A stretch of DNA of 64,000 nucleotides, taken from Cognatundibacterium griseum. GTDB lineage: Bacteria; Pseudomonadota; Gammaproteobacteria; Burkholderiales; Burkholderiaceae_D. Below the pieces are notes generated by a model. The model saw nothing but the letters and a program-made list of their open reading frames with translations. It did no database searches and was not told the DNA's origin. Position 1 is the first letter of the stretch; each line of letters opens with the position of its first letter. The DNA lies in assembly GCF_014284195.1 (NCBI RefSeq), contig NZ_JACOGC010000002.1, forward strand, positions 1-64,000, given 5' to 3'. A program made the position numbers and the translations under genes. Shown piece after piece: positions 1 through 7,569 of the stretch.

Positions 1-129
1 CAGCCGGAGGTGCATTTAAGGCCGAATGCGGTGGTGCCGTACAAGTCGGTGGCGGCGGTGATGGCCTCGGCGCAGCGGCTGGGGGTGACGAAGATCGGGA
101 TGGTGGGCAATGAGCAGTTCCTGAAGTGA
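1..129 (+). CDS. exbD: ExbD/TolR biopolymer transport protein, C-terminal fragment (cut by window edge)
   Basis: The first 42 codons read in frame to a TGA at 127-129. They encode a peptide containing VHLRPNAVVPYKSV, AQRLGVTKIG and VGNEQFLK, the typical periplasmic C-terminus of ExbD proteins that work with ExbB and TonB to energise outer-membrane transport. The N-terminal membrane helix and its proton-conducting Asp lie outside the window. A second, complete exbB-exbD pair sits at 23.5-24.6 kb, so the genome has at least two such systems. The family is clear; which TonB system it serves cannot be told from the fragment. Confidence 0.8.
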   Translation, partial: QPEVHLRPNAVVPYKSVAAVMASAQRLGVTKIGMVGNEQFLK

Positions 130-268
130 AGCGATCAGGCAATCAGCAAAGTAAATGCGCGGCAATGGTTTCGTGTGATGTCAGCCACGCTGGTAAACAG
201 ATGAAGGCATAGGAAGCGCGGGAGCGGCTCTGAGGCAAGAGGTATGCAAGCTGTGGGTAAAATCAATT

Positions 269-285
269 AATACCACTTAAATACC
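269..285 (+). promoter_or_regulatory. Candidate NagR operator upstream of the amino-sugar operon
   Basis: The 17-mer AATACCACTTAAATACC contains two direct AATACC copies 11 bp apart, one helical turn, and ends 2 bp before a TTGACA -35 hexamer. A copy matching 13 of 17 positions lies at 11881-11897, between the AmpG-like and nagX genes of the same island. That both belong to the GntR regulator encoded at 1448 is an inference. Confidence 0.4.
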
Positions 286-287
286 TA

Positions 288-317
288 TTGACAACCACTA
301 TAAAAAAACTTTACAGT
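288..317 (+). promoter_or_regulatory. Candidate sigma-70 promoter of the amino-sugar operon
   Basis: A perfect TTGACA at 288-293 is followed after 18 bp by TACAGT at 312-317, four of six matches to the -10 consensus. The inverted pair CCACT (295-299) and AGTGG (315-319) spans the spacer and -10, a position where a bound repressor would block polymerase. Confidence 0.45.
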
Positions 318-390
318 GGCGTGATGACAGTCTAACAGAATTCTGTTCAGTCAACGGAGTGCGCTCTGTTCGCCGGGCATGACGTAGGAA

Positions 391-1341
391 ATGAGTAAGA
401 AACTGATGGCACAAGGAAATTCAGCATTATCTGTTGATCCCGGAACTGCGGCAGCAGGTGCAGTCTGCACTTATCTGATCGGCGTTGACGGCGGTGGTAC
501 TGGCACCAGAGTGGTGTTGGCGAATGCGGATGGCGTATTGCTGTCGCGTGGAGCCGGTGGCCCATCTGGTCTGGTTCATGGGCGGCAACGCGCCTGGGAG
601 GCAATCCTGACGGCGACCCTGGAAGCATTTGAACAAGCTGGGCTGGTCATGCCTGCCTTGTCGCAGATTGCCATGGGCTGTGGTCTGGCCGGAATCAATA
701 ATGCGCAGTGGGCAGCAGAATTTACAGCCTGCAATCCGGGCGTGGCGGCGCTGGCAGCCGAGACCGATGCTTACACTACGCTGATGGGCGCGCACCGAGG
801 TCAGCCGGGCGTTGTCATCGCGCTGGGTACGGGCAGCGTGGGCGAAGTGTTGCAGCCGGATGGTCAGCGGCGCGAAGTCGGCGGCTGGGGTTTTCCGGTC
901 AGCGACGAGGCCAGCGGTGCCTGGCTGGGCATGCGCGCAGCGAATCATCTGCAGCGGGCGCTGGATGGCCGTACCGCGCCGGACACCTTGTCAGCCGCTG
1001 TGTTGCAACATTGCGGCGGCGATAAAGATGCGGTGTTCGCCTGGCTCGGTCAGGCCAACCAGACACGCTATGCCGAACTGGCGCCGCTGGTGCTGGCGGC
1101 GGCAGACAATTCGGCAGCGGCGTTACGCATCGTGCAGGATGCGGGTCTGGAAGTGCAGGCAATGGCCGATGCGCTCGACCCGCAACACCAGTTGCCGCTG
1201 GCATTATGCGGTGGTCTGGCTGCGGTGCTGAAACCTTACCTGCCGGCAGACTTGCAGGCGAGGGCGCAGGCGCCGCTGGGCGATTCTGCAGAAGGCGCGC
1301 TGATCCTGATTCAGCGCAGCATGCAGCTGGGCCGGCGGTAG
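391..1341 (+). CDS. N-acetylglucosamine kinase, BadF/BadG/BcrA/BcrD ATPase family
   Basis: Predicted cytoplasmic kinase that phosphorylates GlcNAc to GlcNAc-6-phosphate, the entry step of the pathway encoded downstream. The ASKHA fold is visible as the phosphate-1 loop DGGGTGTR (residues 33-40), the phosphate-2 loop LGTGSVG (145-151) and the following GGWGFPVSDEASGAWLG typical of BadF-type GlcNAc kinases. The length of 316 aa is normal for the family. The start is uncertain: AGGAA directly abuts ATG391, while the alternative ATG406 has that AGGAA about 15 nt upstream. The conserved domain begins near residue 28, so both starts are compatible. It is first in an operon with the GntR regulator, nagA and a deaminase. 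Related sugar kinases, for example for glucosamine, cannot be excluded by motif alone. Confidence 0.82.
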   Translation: MSKKLMAQGNSALSVDPGTAAAGAVCTYLIGVDGGGTGTRVVLANADGVLLSRGAGGPSGLVHGRQRAWEAILTATLEAFEQAGLVMPALSQIAMGCGLAGINNAQWAAEFTACNPGVAALAAETDAYTTLMGAHRGQPGVVIALGTGSVGEVLQPDGQRREVGGWGFPVSDEASGAWLGMRAANHLQRALDGRTAPDTLSAAVLQHCGGDKDAVFAWLGQANQTRYAELAPLVLAAADNSAAALRIVQDAGLEVQAMADALDPQHQLPLALCGGLAAVLKPYLPADLQARAQAPLGDSAEGALILIQRSMQLGRR

Positions 1342-1352
1342 CCGCGGTCATG

Positions 1353-1375
1353 CAGCACAATCAGCACAATCAGCA
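1353..1375 (+). repeat. Short tandem repeat CAGCACAAT x2.5
   Basis: Two 9-bp copies (1353-1361 and 1362-1370) plus a five-base partial copy lie in the 106-nt gap between the kinase and the regulator gene. It is probably slippage-derived; no function is evident. Confidence 0.5.
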
Positions 1376-1447
1376 AGAACAGGCATCAGGACGTACAGAG
1401 TCATTACAAGCAGCAATCAGCAGTCATAACACCGAAGAGAGACAAAC

Positions 1448-2182
1448 ATGCTGGCACAACTGACCGATTTCAAACCGGATAGCGAAAGCTCCACGCCCTT
1501 GTATCTGCAATTGGCGAACAAGCTGGCGAATGGTATTCACAGTGGCCTGTGGCAACCGGATGAGGCGCTGCCTTCGGAGCGCATGCTGTCCGAAGTGCTC
1601 GATATCTCCAGAGTCACAGCGCGCAAGGCGATTGATATGCTGTGCGAACGCGGTTTGCTGACGCGCAAGCACGGTTCTGGCACGTACATCACGCCGAAGC
1701 TGGAGCAGCCTTTATCGCGCCTGACCAACTTCAGTGAAGAATTACGCCAGCGTGGTTTCGTGCCGGGCTCGCGCTGGATTTCACGCGAAACCGGCATCGC
1801 CTCGCCGGAAGAAATTTTATCGCTGGGTCTGTCACCGAACACCGTGGTGTCCCGGCTCAAACGTTTACGTACTGCGGACAATGTCGTGATGGCGATTGAA
1901 AGCACCACGATTCCGGCCATGTATATGCCGAATCCGAAACTGGTGACTGACAGCCTGTATGGTTATCTGGAATCACACAATGTGATGCCGACCCGGGCCT
2001 TGCAGCATATCCGCGCGGTGAATGCGACGGCAGAGCAGGCGCGGCTGGCTGATATCAAACAGGGGGCGGCGATGTTGTTCATCACCCGTGTCGGCTATCT
2101 GCCCAACGGCAGCGCGATTGAGTTATCGCATTCCTATTGCCGCAGTGATTACTATGATTTTGTGGCGGAGTTGTTCAGATGA
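1448..2182 (+). CDS. nagR: GntR/HutC-family transcriptional regulator of amino-sugar catabolism
   Basis: DNA-binding repressor with an N-terminal GntR winged helix (about residues 17-82, with LPSERMLSEVL and RGLLTRKHGSGTY) and a C-terminal UTRA effector domain (about 90-240). This is the HutC/YvoA/DasR arrangement, in which GlcN6P or GlcNAc6P usually relieves repression. The 244-aa length is standard. The gene lies between the GlcNAc kinase and nagA, and its last codon overlaps the nagA start by ATGA (2179-2182), so it is translated with the pathway it probably controls. Candidate operators are at 269-285 and 11881-11897. The symbol rests on context and subfamily; the effector is inferred. 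Confidence 0.85.
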   Translation: MLAQLTDFKPDSESSTPLYLQLANKLANGIHSGLWQPDEALPSERMLSEVLDISRVTARKAIDMLCERGLLTRKHGSGTYITPKLEQPLSRLTNFSEELRQRGFVPGSRWISRETGIASPEEILSLGLSPNTVVSRLKRLRTADNVVMAIESTTIPAMYMPNPKLVTDSLYGYLESHNVMPTRALQHIRAVNATAEQARLADIKQGAAMLFITRVGYLPNGSAIELSHSYCRSDYYDFVAELFR

Positions 2183-3321
2183 GTTTGCAACAGCAATTGC
2201 AGGGACAGGTACTGACGCCGGACGGCTGGGTGCACGGACAAATCTGTTTTGATACGGCGAATGGCCGTATTGATCGTATCGACGCCATTTCTTCCGGTGC
2301 GCAAGACGCAGGAAACGCACCACAGGCTGCGCATTACATCCTGCCCGGATTCGTCGATCTGCACGTGCATGGCGCGGGCGGCAAAGACACGATGGAAGCC
2401 GGTGACGCGGTGCAGGTGATCGCACGCGAACATGCGCGGCACGGCACCACCAGCCTGCTGGCGACCACCATGACCGCACCGATGGCGGATATCGAGACTG
2501 CTTTGCGTGCGATACAACCGGTGATTGCGCAGCGCCCGTCCGGTGCGGCGCGTGTGCTGGGTGTGCATCTGGAAGGTCCGTATATCAATCCCGGCAAGCT
2601 CGGCGCGCAGCCGGATTTTGCCGGTTTAGGCTCGCTGCAACAGGTGCAGCATCTGCATGGGATTGCGCCGATCCGGCTGATTACGGTCGCGCCGGAAATG
2701 CCCGGACATCTGGACCTGGTGCGCGAATTGTCGGCAACCGGCATGCAGGTGCAGATCGGTCACACGCTCGGCACTTACGAAGAAGGCGTGGCTGCGCTGG
2801 AAAACGGTGCCAAAGGGTTCACGCATTTATACAACGCCATGTCACGTCTCGATCACCGTGCGCCTGGCATGGTCGGCGCGGCGCTGGCACATGCGCAGTT
2901 TTCAGAAATTATTCCCGATCTGCTGCATGTGCATCCCGGTGCCATCAGGGCGGCGATGCGGGCGATTCCGCATCTGTATTGCGTGACCGATTCAACCGCT
3001 GCTTCCGGCATGCCGGACGGGCAATACATGCTGGGTCGTCAGGTGGTGCATAAGTGTCTGGGCGGTGTGCGTCTGGAAGACGGCACGCTGGCTGGCAGCA
3101 CGCTGACGATGGATCAGGCTTTGCGTAATCTGGTCAGCATCGGACTCAGTCTGGAAGAGGCTTCGAAACGGGTTTCTACTTACGCTGCGGATTATCTCGG
3201 ATTAGCCGAACGTGGCCGCCTGAGCGCGGGCGCGTTTGCCGACCTCGTTGTGCTGGATCGCCAGCTCAACCTCATTGCTGTGTATGTAGAAGGAGAAAAG
3301 ATTGACCTCGCAAATGCTTAA
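2179..3321 (+). CDS. nagA: N-acetylglucosamine-6-phosphate deacetylase
   Basis: Amidohydrolase-superfamily enzyme converting GlcNAc-6-phosphate to glucosamine-6-phosphate and acetate in the cytoplasm. Visible motifs are the metal-site HVH (H62 and H64 in GFVDLHVHG), the metal-ligand Glu in HLEGPY (E132), H195 in IGHTLG, H216 in FTHLYNAM, H252, and the catalytic Asp in VTDSTAASGM (D271). The 380-aa length matches the family. The start overlaps the regulator stop by 4 nt and the 3' end overlaps the deaminase gene by 20 nt, so the whole set is translationally coupled. Assignment is secure. Confidence 0.96.
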   Translation: MSLQQQLQGQVLTPDGWVHGQICFDTANGRIDRIDAISSGAQDAGNAPQAAHYILPGFVDLHVHGAGGKDTMEAGDAVQVIAREHARHGTTSLLATTMTAPMADIETALRAIQPVIAQRPSGAARVLGVHLEGPYINPGKLGAQPDFAGLGSLQQVQHLHGIAPIRLITVAPEMPGHLDLVRELSATGMQVQIGHTLGTYEEGVAALENGAKGFTHLYNAMSRLDHRAPGMVGAALAHAQFSEIIPDLLHVHPGAIRAAMRAIPHLYCVTDSTAASGMPDGQYMLGRQVVHKCLGGVRLEDGTLAGSTLTMDQALRNLVSIGLSLEEASKRVSTYAADYLGLAERGRLSAGAFADLVVLDRQLNLIAVYVEGEKIDLANA

Positions 3322-4324
3322 AGAAGCCTGCGCTTCATCCGAACGCGTCGCCGAACAACTGACGCAGGAACGTGAACGCTATGCGGAACTCGGCGCCCAT
3401 CTGCGCGACCATCCGCCATCATCGGTGCTGACAGTGGCGCGCGGCAGCTCGGATCATGCGGCCAACTATGCGGCGTATCTGATCATGGCGCGTCTGGGGC
3501 GCATCGTGGCATCGTTGCCGATGTCGCTGGTGACCTTGAACAAGGCGCCATTACTGGCCAAAGACGCGCTGGCGATTGCGATTTCGCAGTCTGGTCAAAG
3601 TCCGGATGTGGTCGAGCCGATCTCATATTTCCGTGCCGGCGGCGCGACCACAGTCGCCCTGGTGAACGATGCCGCTTCGCCACTGGCAAATGCCGCAGAA
3701 TGGACCATGCCCTTGCATGCCGGGCCGGAATTGAGTGTGGCGGCCACCAAGAGTTTCATCACATCGCTGGTCGCCGGTGCGCGCTTAGCGGGCCACTGGC
3801 AGAACGATGCGGCATTCCTGAGCGCCATCGAACAACTGCCGGAAGCCTTGCACGCAGCAACGCAGCTCGACTGGTCGGCGGCACTTGATGTACTGGTTCC
3901 GGCGCAACGCATCATGGTGGTCGGACGCGGCATCAGCTTTCCGGTGGCACTGGAATCCGCATTGAAATTCAAAGAGACATCCGTGATTCAGGCAGAGGCG
4001 TTCAGCGGTGCCGAGATCAAGCACGGGCCGATGGCCTTGATTCACGACGGCTATCCGCTGCTGATTTTTGCAACCCGCGGTCCGGCACAGGAAGGCCTGA
4101 TCAAATTGGCCGAAGAAATGCGCGGACGTGGCGCCAATGTGCTGCTGGCAGCACCGGACAATATCCGCGAACGCAATCTGACATTGCCGGTTGCCGGTAC
4201 GCCGGATCTCGATCCGATTACCGCGATACAGGCGTTTTATGTGATGGCGGCGCAACTCTCGGTCGCACGCGGATTGAATCCGGATCAGCCGCGCCATCTC
4301 AGCAAGGTCACCAAGACCAACTGA
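3302..4324 (+). CDS. SIS-domain glucosamine-6-phosphate deaminase (NagB-II type)
   Basis: Protein of 340 aa with two sugar-isomerase (SIS) domains like the isomerase half of GlmS but without the glutaminase domain. Such stand-alone proteins next to nagA act as NagB-II, deaminating glucosamine-6-phosphate to fructose-6-phosphate and ammonia. The first SIS domain shows ARGSSDHAA (46-54) and SQSGQSPD (95-102); the second contains GRGISFPVALESALKFKE and EIKHGPMAL. I chose the TTG at 3302 because AAGGAGA lies about 5 nt before it, whereas ATG3314 would be some 17 nt away. No classical NagB is in the island, so this enzyme would close the pathway. It could instead act on another phosphorylated amino sugar. 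Confidence 0.85.
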   Translation: MTSQMLKEACASSERVAEQLTQERERYAELGAHLRDHPPSSVLTVARGSSDHAANYAAYLIMARLGRIVASLPMSLVTLNKAPLLAKDALAIAISQSGQSPDVVEPISYFRAGGATTVALVNDAASPLANAAEWTMPLHAGPELSVAATKSFITSLVAGARLAGHWQNDAAFLSAIEQLPEALHAATQLDWSAALDVLVPAQRIMVVGRGISFPVALESALKFKETSVIQAEAFSGAEIKHGPMALIHDGYPLLIFATRGPAQEGLIKLAEEMRGRGANVLLAAPDNIRERNLTLPVAGTPDLDPITAIQAFYVMAAQLSVARGLNPDQPRHLSKVTKTN

Positions 4325-4375
4325 GCCGGTCAGGTTCCACGGAATATTCCGCCGATTTTTAAAAAACCTGTATTT

Positions 4376-4458
4376 ATATACTCCTTCCCAGTATCTTAAA
4401 CAGCCCAATAAAGACAAGGACATCATGGTGTTTTTTGAGAAAAATGGGGGGAGTATAT
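4376..4458. repeat. Nine-bp inverted repeat around the start of the binding-protein gene
   Basis: ATATACTCC (4376-4384) and GGAGTATAT (4450-4458) are perfect complements flanking the proposed ATG at 4425. The right arm lies within a G-run. The same GGAGTAT core recurs near 51435-51517, upstream of an unrelated gene. It could be an operator pair or a long-range RNA stem; no known regulator is recognised. Confidence 0.5.
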
Positions 4459-5810
4459 TAAAGACTCAACGCCGGAGCAGCTTTCCGGCACATTCTGCAG
4501 GGCAATGGCGAAAAGTATTGATGTCCTGTTTTGTGAATCTGTTGCTGAGTCTGGTGCTCCTTTTGAGCATCGTTCCGGCAGCGCATGCAGTCCAGAAAAT
4601 CGAATTCTGGACCATGAGCTTAAAGCCGAAATTCATCCCGTATTTTCAGGAGTTGGTGGCGCGTTATGAAGCCGCGCATCCGGACGTAAAACTGGTCTGG
4701 GTAGATTTTCCGTGGGATATTCTGCAACTCAAACTGATCACCGCGATTGCCGCCGGTAAGCCGCCAGCGCTGGTCAATCTCAGCGTGCCGTGGGCTGAGG
4801 AAATGGCGCGTGATGGTTTGCTGGAACCGGTCGATGCCTATCTGGCGGCACCCGGCAAACCGGTGGATTACACCGATGCCGCACTGGCCGATCTGCGCTT
4901 TCAAGGCAAAATTTACGGTTTCCCGCATTACAGTAATGTGAATGTGATCGCCTATAACCGCACGATATTGGCGGCGGCAGGCATCACCAGAGCGCCGCAG
5001 AATATGGACCAGCTGCTGGAGCAGGCAGTAACGATTGCGGCCCGCACCGGCAAGCCCGGTTACGCGCCTGCGCTCGGCAAGATCGATGGTTTCCTGATGC
5101 AGCAGGGACTGGATCTGATCCGTGACGGCAGGGCGGTGTTTAACTCTCCGGCGCATGTGGCATTGATCCGCAAGCTGGCTGTAACGTACAAAGCCAATGG
5201 TTTTTTAAAGGACAAATTGTTTGCGGAAGATAATTTCCCCGCCGTGGTGGATGCCTATCTGGGCGGCAGGCTGGGCATGATGGTCAGCGCGCCGACTGCG
5301 ATCCGACGCATACAGACCGATGCACCGGACATCTATGCGCAGACCGGTATTTTTCCGATGCCACCGGGGCCGACCGGCATCAATGATGGCGGCTGGATGT
5401 TCCATTTTGCGATTCCCAAAGGCGTGAAAGCAGCGGATCTGCCCGCCATCACCGCATTTGCGCGTTACCTGACGGGCGATGCGAATCAACTCGCATTCGC
5501 CCGGATTGCCGGTGTGATGCCGACCACGCGGCAGGCATTGGCGAATCCGTATTTCCGCCAGTTGCCAGCATCATCAGTGGATGCCGCTGTCGGTGCCGGT
5601 GCCGCAGAACAGGCGCTGATGGTGGCGGCACATTCCATGAACTCGGCACGCAGCCTGTATGTGTCGGGCATCGATGATTATGATGAGTTACGCCGGTTTC
5701 TGGTACAGGCGGTGGAAGCCGGTGTCACCGGGCGGCGCGATATCCAGCAGGCACTCGATGAAGCGGTGCAAATCTGGAACCGCAAACTGGCGAAAGGGAA
5801 AACACCGTGA
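4425..5810 (+). CDS. Sugar ABC transporter, periplasmic substrate-binding protein (family 1)
   Basis: Extracellular solute-binding protein, predicted to capture GlcNAc or chitooligosaccharides in the periplasm for the permeases encoded next. A hydrophobic signal peptide core (LLLSLVLLLSIV) ends in AHA, with cleavage expected after residue 55, followed by the mature start VQKIEFW. The start is debatable. ATG4425 has AAGGA 4 nt upstream but gives an unusually long basic n-region. ATG4521 would give a normal 23-residue signal peptide but has only a weak RBS. It is followed by two MalF/MalG-type permeases, a GH3 glucosaminidase and an ATPase, so substrate specificity comes from context, not from binding-site residues. 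Confidence 0.88.
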   Translation: MVFFEKNGGSILKTQRRSSFPAHSAGQWRKVLMSCFVNLLLSLVLLLSIVPAAHAVQKIEFWTMSLKPKFIPYFQELVARYEAAHPDVKLVWVDFPWDILQLKLITAIAAGKPPALVNLSVPWAEEMARDGLLEPVDAYLAAPGKPVDYTDAALADLRFQGKIYGFPHYSNVNVIAYNRTILAAAGITRAPQNMDQLLEQAVTIAARTGKPGYAPALGKIDGFLMQQGLDLIRDGRAVFNSPAHVALIRKLAVTYKANGFLKDKLFAEDNFPAVVDAYLGGRLGMMVSAPTAIRRIQTDAPDIYAQTGIFPMPPGPTGINDGGWMFHFAIPKGVKAADLPAITAFARYLTGDANQLAFARIAGVMPTTRQALANPYFRQLPASSVDAAVGAGAAEQALMVAAHSMNSARSLYVSGIDDYDELRRFLVQAVEAGVTGRRDIQQALDEAVQIWNRKLAKGKTP

Positions 5811-6733
5811 TGTCCCCGTTCATTGCCCGGTTGTTACAGCCGTTCTCCTTTGTATTTTCTCGCGCCCGTTCGCTGTCATCCGGCTGGCTGCCGTATCTGT
5901 TTCTGATGCCGGCGCTGTTGCTGCTGGCGGCATTTTCTTTCTGGCCGGTGCTGTACGGTTCGTACCTGAGTTTCACCGACTTTAGCCTGATGCGTGCCAC
6001 GCACTGGGTCGGGCTGGACAATTATCGCGCCCTGCTGGACAACGCGATGTTTCTGACCGGCCTGCGCAACTCGTTATTGTTTTTGCTGGTGGTGCCGGTC
6101 ACGCAGCTGGCGGCGATTGCGCTGGCTGTGCTGGTCAATCATCAGCTGCCAGCCATGCGCTGGTTTCGCGCCGCCTATTACGTGCCGGTCGTGACCACGG
6201 TGTCGGTGGTCGGCATCATGTGGGGCTTCATGTTTCATGAGCAGGGCACGCTTAATTATGTGCTGCTGCAATTGCATCTGATCGCGGCGCCGCTGGGCTG
6301 GCTGTCGGATGATCATCTGGCCCTGTTTGCGGTGATGTTTGTCTCATTCTGGCGCGGGCTGGGCTGGTATATGGTGATGTATCTGGCGGCCTTGCAAGCG
6401 CTGCCTGCGGAAATGCAGGAAGCCGCGATTCTCGACGGCGCCAGCCGCTGGCAGCGTTTCTGGCGCATCACCGTGCCGATGCTGTATCCGACCATCGTGG
6501 TGTGCAGCATCATGTCGGTGCTGGCGGCATTAAAAGCGTATCAGGAAGTCGATGTGCTGACGCAGGGCGGGCCGATGAATTCTACTTTCACCGCGCTGTA
6601 CTATGCCTATGATCAGGGGCTCAAACATTTGAAGCTGCCGCGCGGGCTGGCAGCCAGTTTCGTGGTGTCCTTGTGCTGTATGTTGATCGCGCTGCTGTGT
6701 CTGCGTTATCTGAAACCGGGGCGGCACCCATGA
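5810..6733 (+). CDS. Sugar ABC transporter permease 1 (MalF/UgpA type)
   Basis: Inner-membrane permease with about six transmembrane helices. The cytoplasmic EAA loop that docks onto the ATPase is seen as AAILDGASRWQRFWRITVP in the C-terminal third. The ATG at 5810 overlaps the preceding stop as TGATG; a GTG at 5807 is an in-frame alternative. The 3' end overlaps the next permease by ATGA. It belongs to the CUT1 carbohydrate-uptake class and should form the heterodimeric channel with the next gene product. Confidence 0.92.
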   Translation: MSPFIARLLQPFSFVFSRARSLSSGWLPYLFLMPALLLLAAFSFWPVLYGSYLSFTDFSLMRATHWVGLDNYRALLDNAMFLTGLRNSLLFLLVVPVTQLAAIALAVLVNHQLPAMRWFRAAYYVPVVTTVSVVGIMWGFMFHEQGTLNYVLLQLHLIAAPLGWLSDDHLALFAVMFVSFWRGLGWYMVMYLAALQALPAEMQEAAILDGASRWQRFWRITVPMLYPTIVVCSIMSVLAALKAYQEVDVLTQGGPMNSTFTALYYAYDQGLKHLKLPRGLAASFVVSLCCMLIALLCLRYLKPGRHP

Positions 6734-7569
6734 GGAATGTATCTATTCGCCACTGGCGCCGCGTTGCGGCACAATTGCCGCACTATCTGTTACTTTCAGT
6801 GATCGCGCTGCTGTGCATTTTTCCGTTCTGGTGGACACTGGTGACGGCGCTGTCAACGCGCGGCAATCTGTTTGAATTTCCGCCATCTTTCTGGCCGCGC
6901 GGCGTATCGCTGGATAATTTTGTAGAAGTATTTCGCGTCATTCCTATCGTCGCATTTTATAAAAATTCGCTGCTGATTACCGCTGCTACCGTCATCGGCA
7001 AACTGGTGATCTGCTCGCTGGCGGCATACCCACTATCGCGGATGCAATTTCGTGGCAGCAAGCTGGTGCTGGGCATTATTCTGGCGACCATGATTCTGCC
7101 GTCGGAAGTCAATTTTCTGGTGAACTTCATTAGCATGACGAAGCTCGGGCTGGTCGATACTTACACCGGTGTGGTGCTGCCGAATCTGGTGACGGCGGTA
7201 TCGGTATTGTTGCTGAAGCAGGCCTTTGATGAAGTACCGCAGGATCTGCTGGATGCTGCGCGTGTCGACGGTGCCGGTGAATGGACGGTCTTTGTGCGGA
7301 TCGTCTTGCCACTGATCATGCCGTGGCTCGCCACCGTCGGCATTCTGACTGCGGTGGAGGCGTGGAATGACTATATCTGGCCTTCTATCGTGATCGCCAA
7401 ACCGGAAGATTTTCCTTTGTCGGCAGGTGTGTTGTACCTGCGTGGCACCTATGGCAGCAGCACCCGCGTGATTGCCGCCGGAACGATTCTGACAGTCGCG
7501 CCGATTCTGGCCGCCTTTTTATTTACCCAGCGCTTTTTCATGCGCGGTATGGATGGAGCAGTGAAATGA
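6730..7569 (+). CDS. Sugar ABC transporter permease 2 (MalG/UgpE type)
   Basis: Second permease of the importer. An N-terminal helix (HYLLLSVIALLCIFPFWWTL) is followed by the usual five others and an EAA loop, AARVDGAGEWTVFVRIVLP. I start it at ATG6730 because this gives an ATGA overlap with the previous gene and the expected 279-aa length; a longer frame from 6673 would run into the upstream gene. The glucosaminidase gene also overlaps its end by ATGA, so four genes in a row are translationally coupled. Confidence 0.92.
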   Translation: MRNVSIRHWRRVAAQLPHYLLLSVIALLCIFPFWWTLVTALSTRGNLFEFPPSFWPRGVSLDNFVEVFRVIPIVAFYKNSLLITAATVIGKLVICSLAAYPLSRMQFRGSKLVLGIILATMILPSEVNFLVNFISMTKLGLVDTYTGVVLPNLVTAVSVLLLKQAFDEVPQDLLDAARVDGAGEWTVFVRIVLPLIMPWLATVGILTAVEAWNDYIWPSIVIAKPEDFPLSAGVLYLRGTYGSSTRVIAAGTILTVAPILAAFLFTQRFFMRGMDGAVK

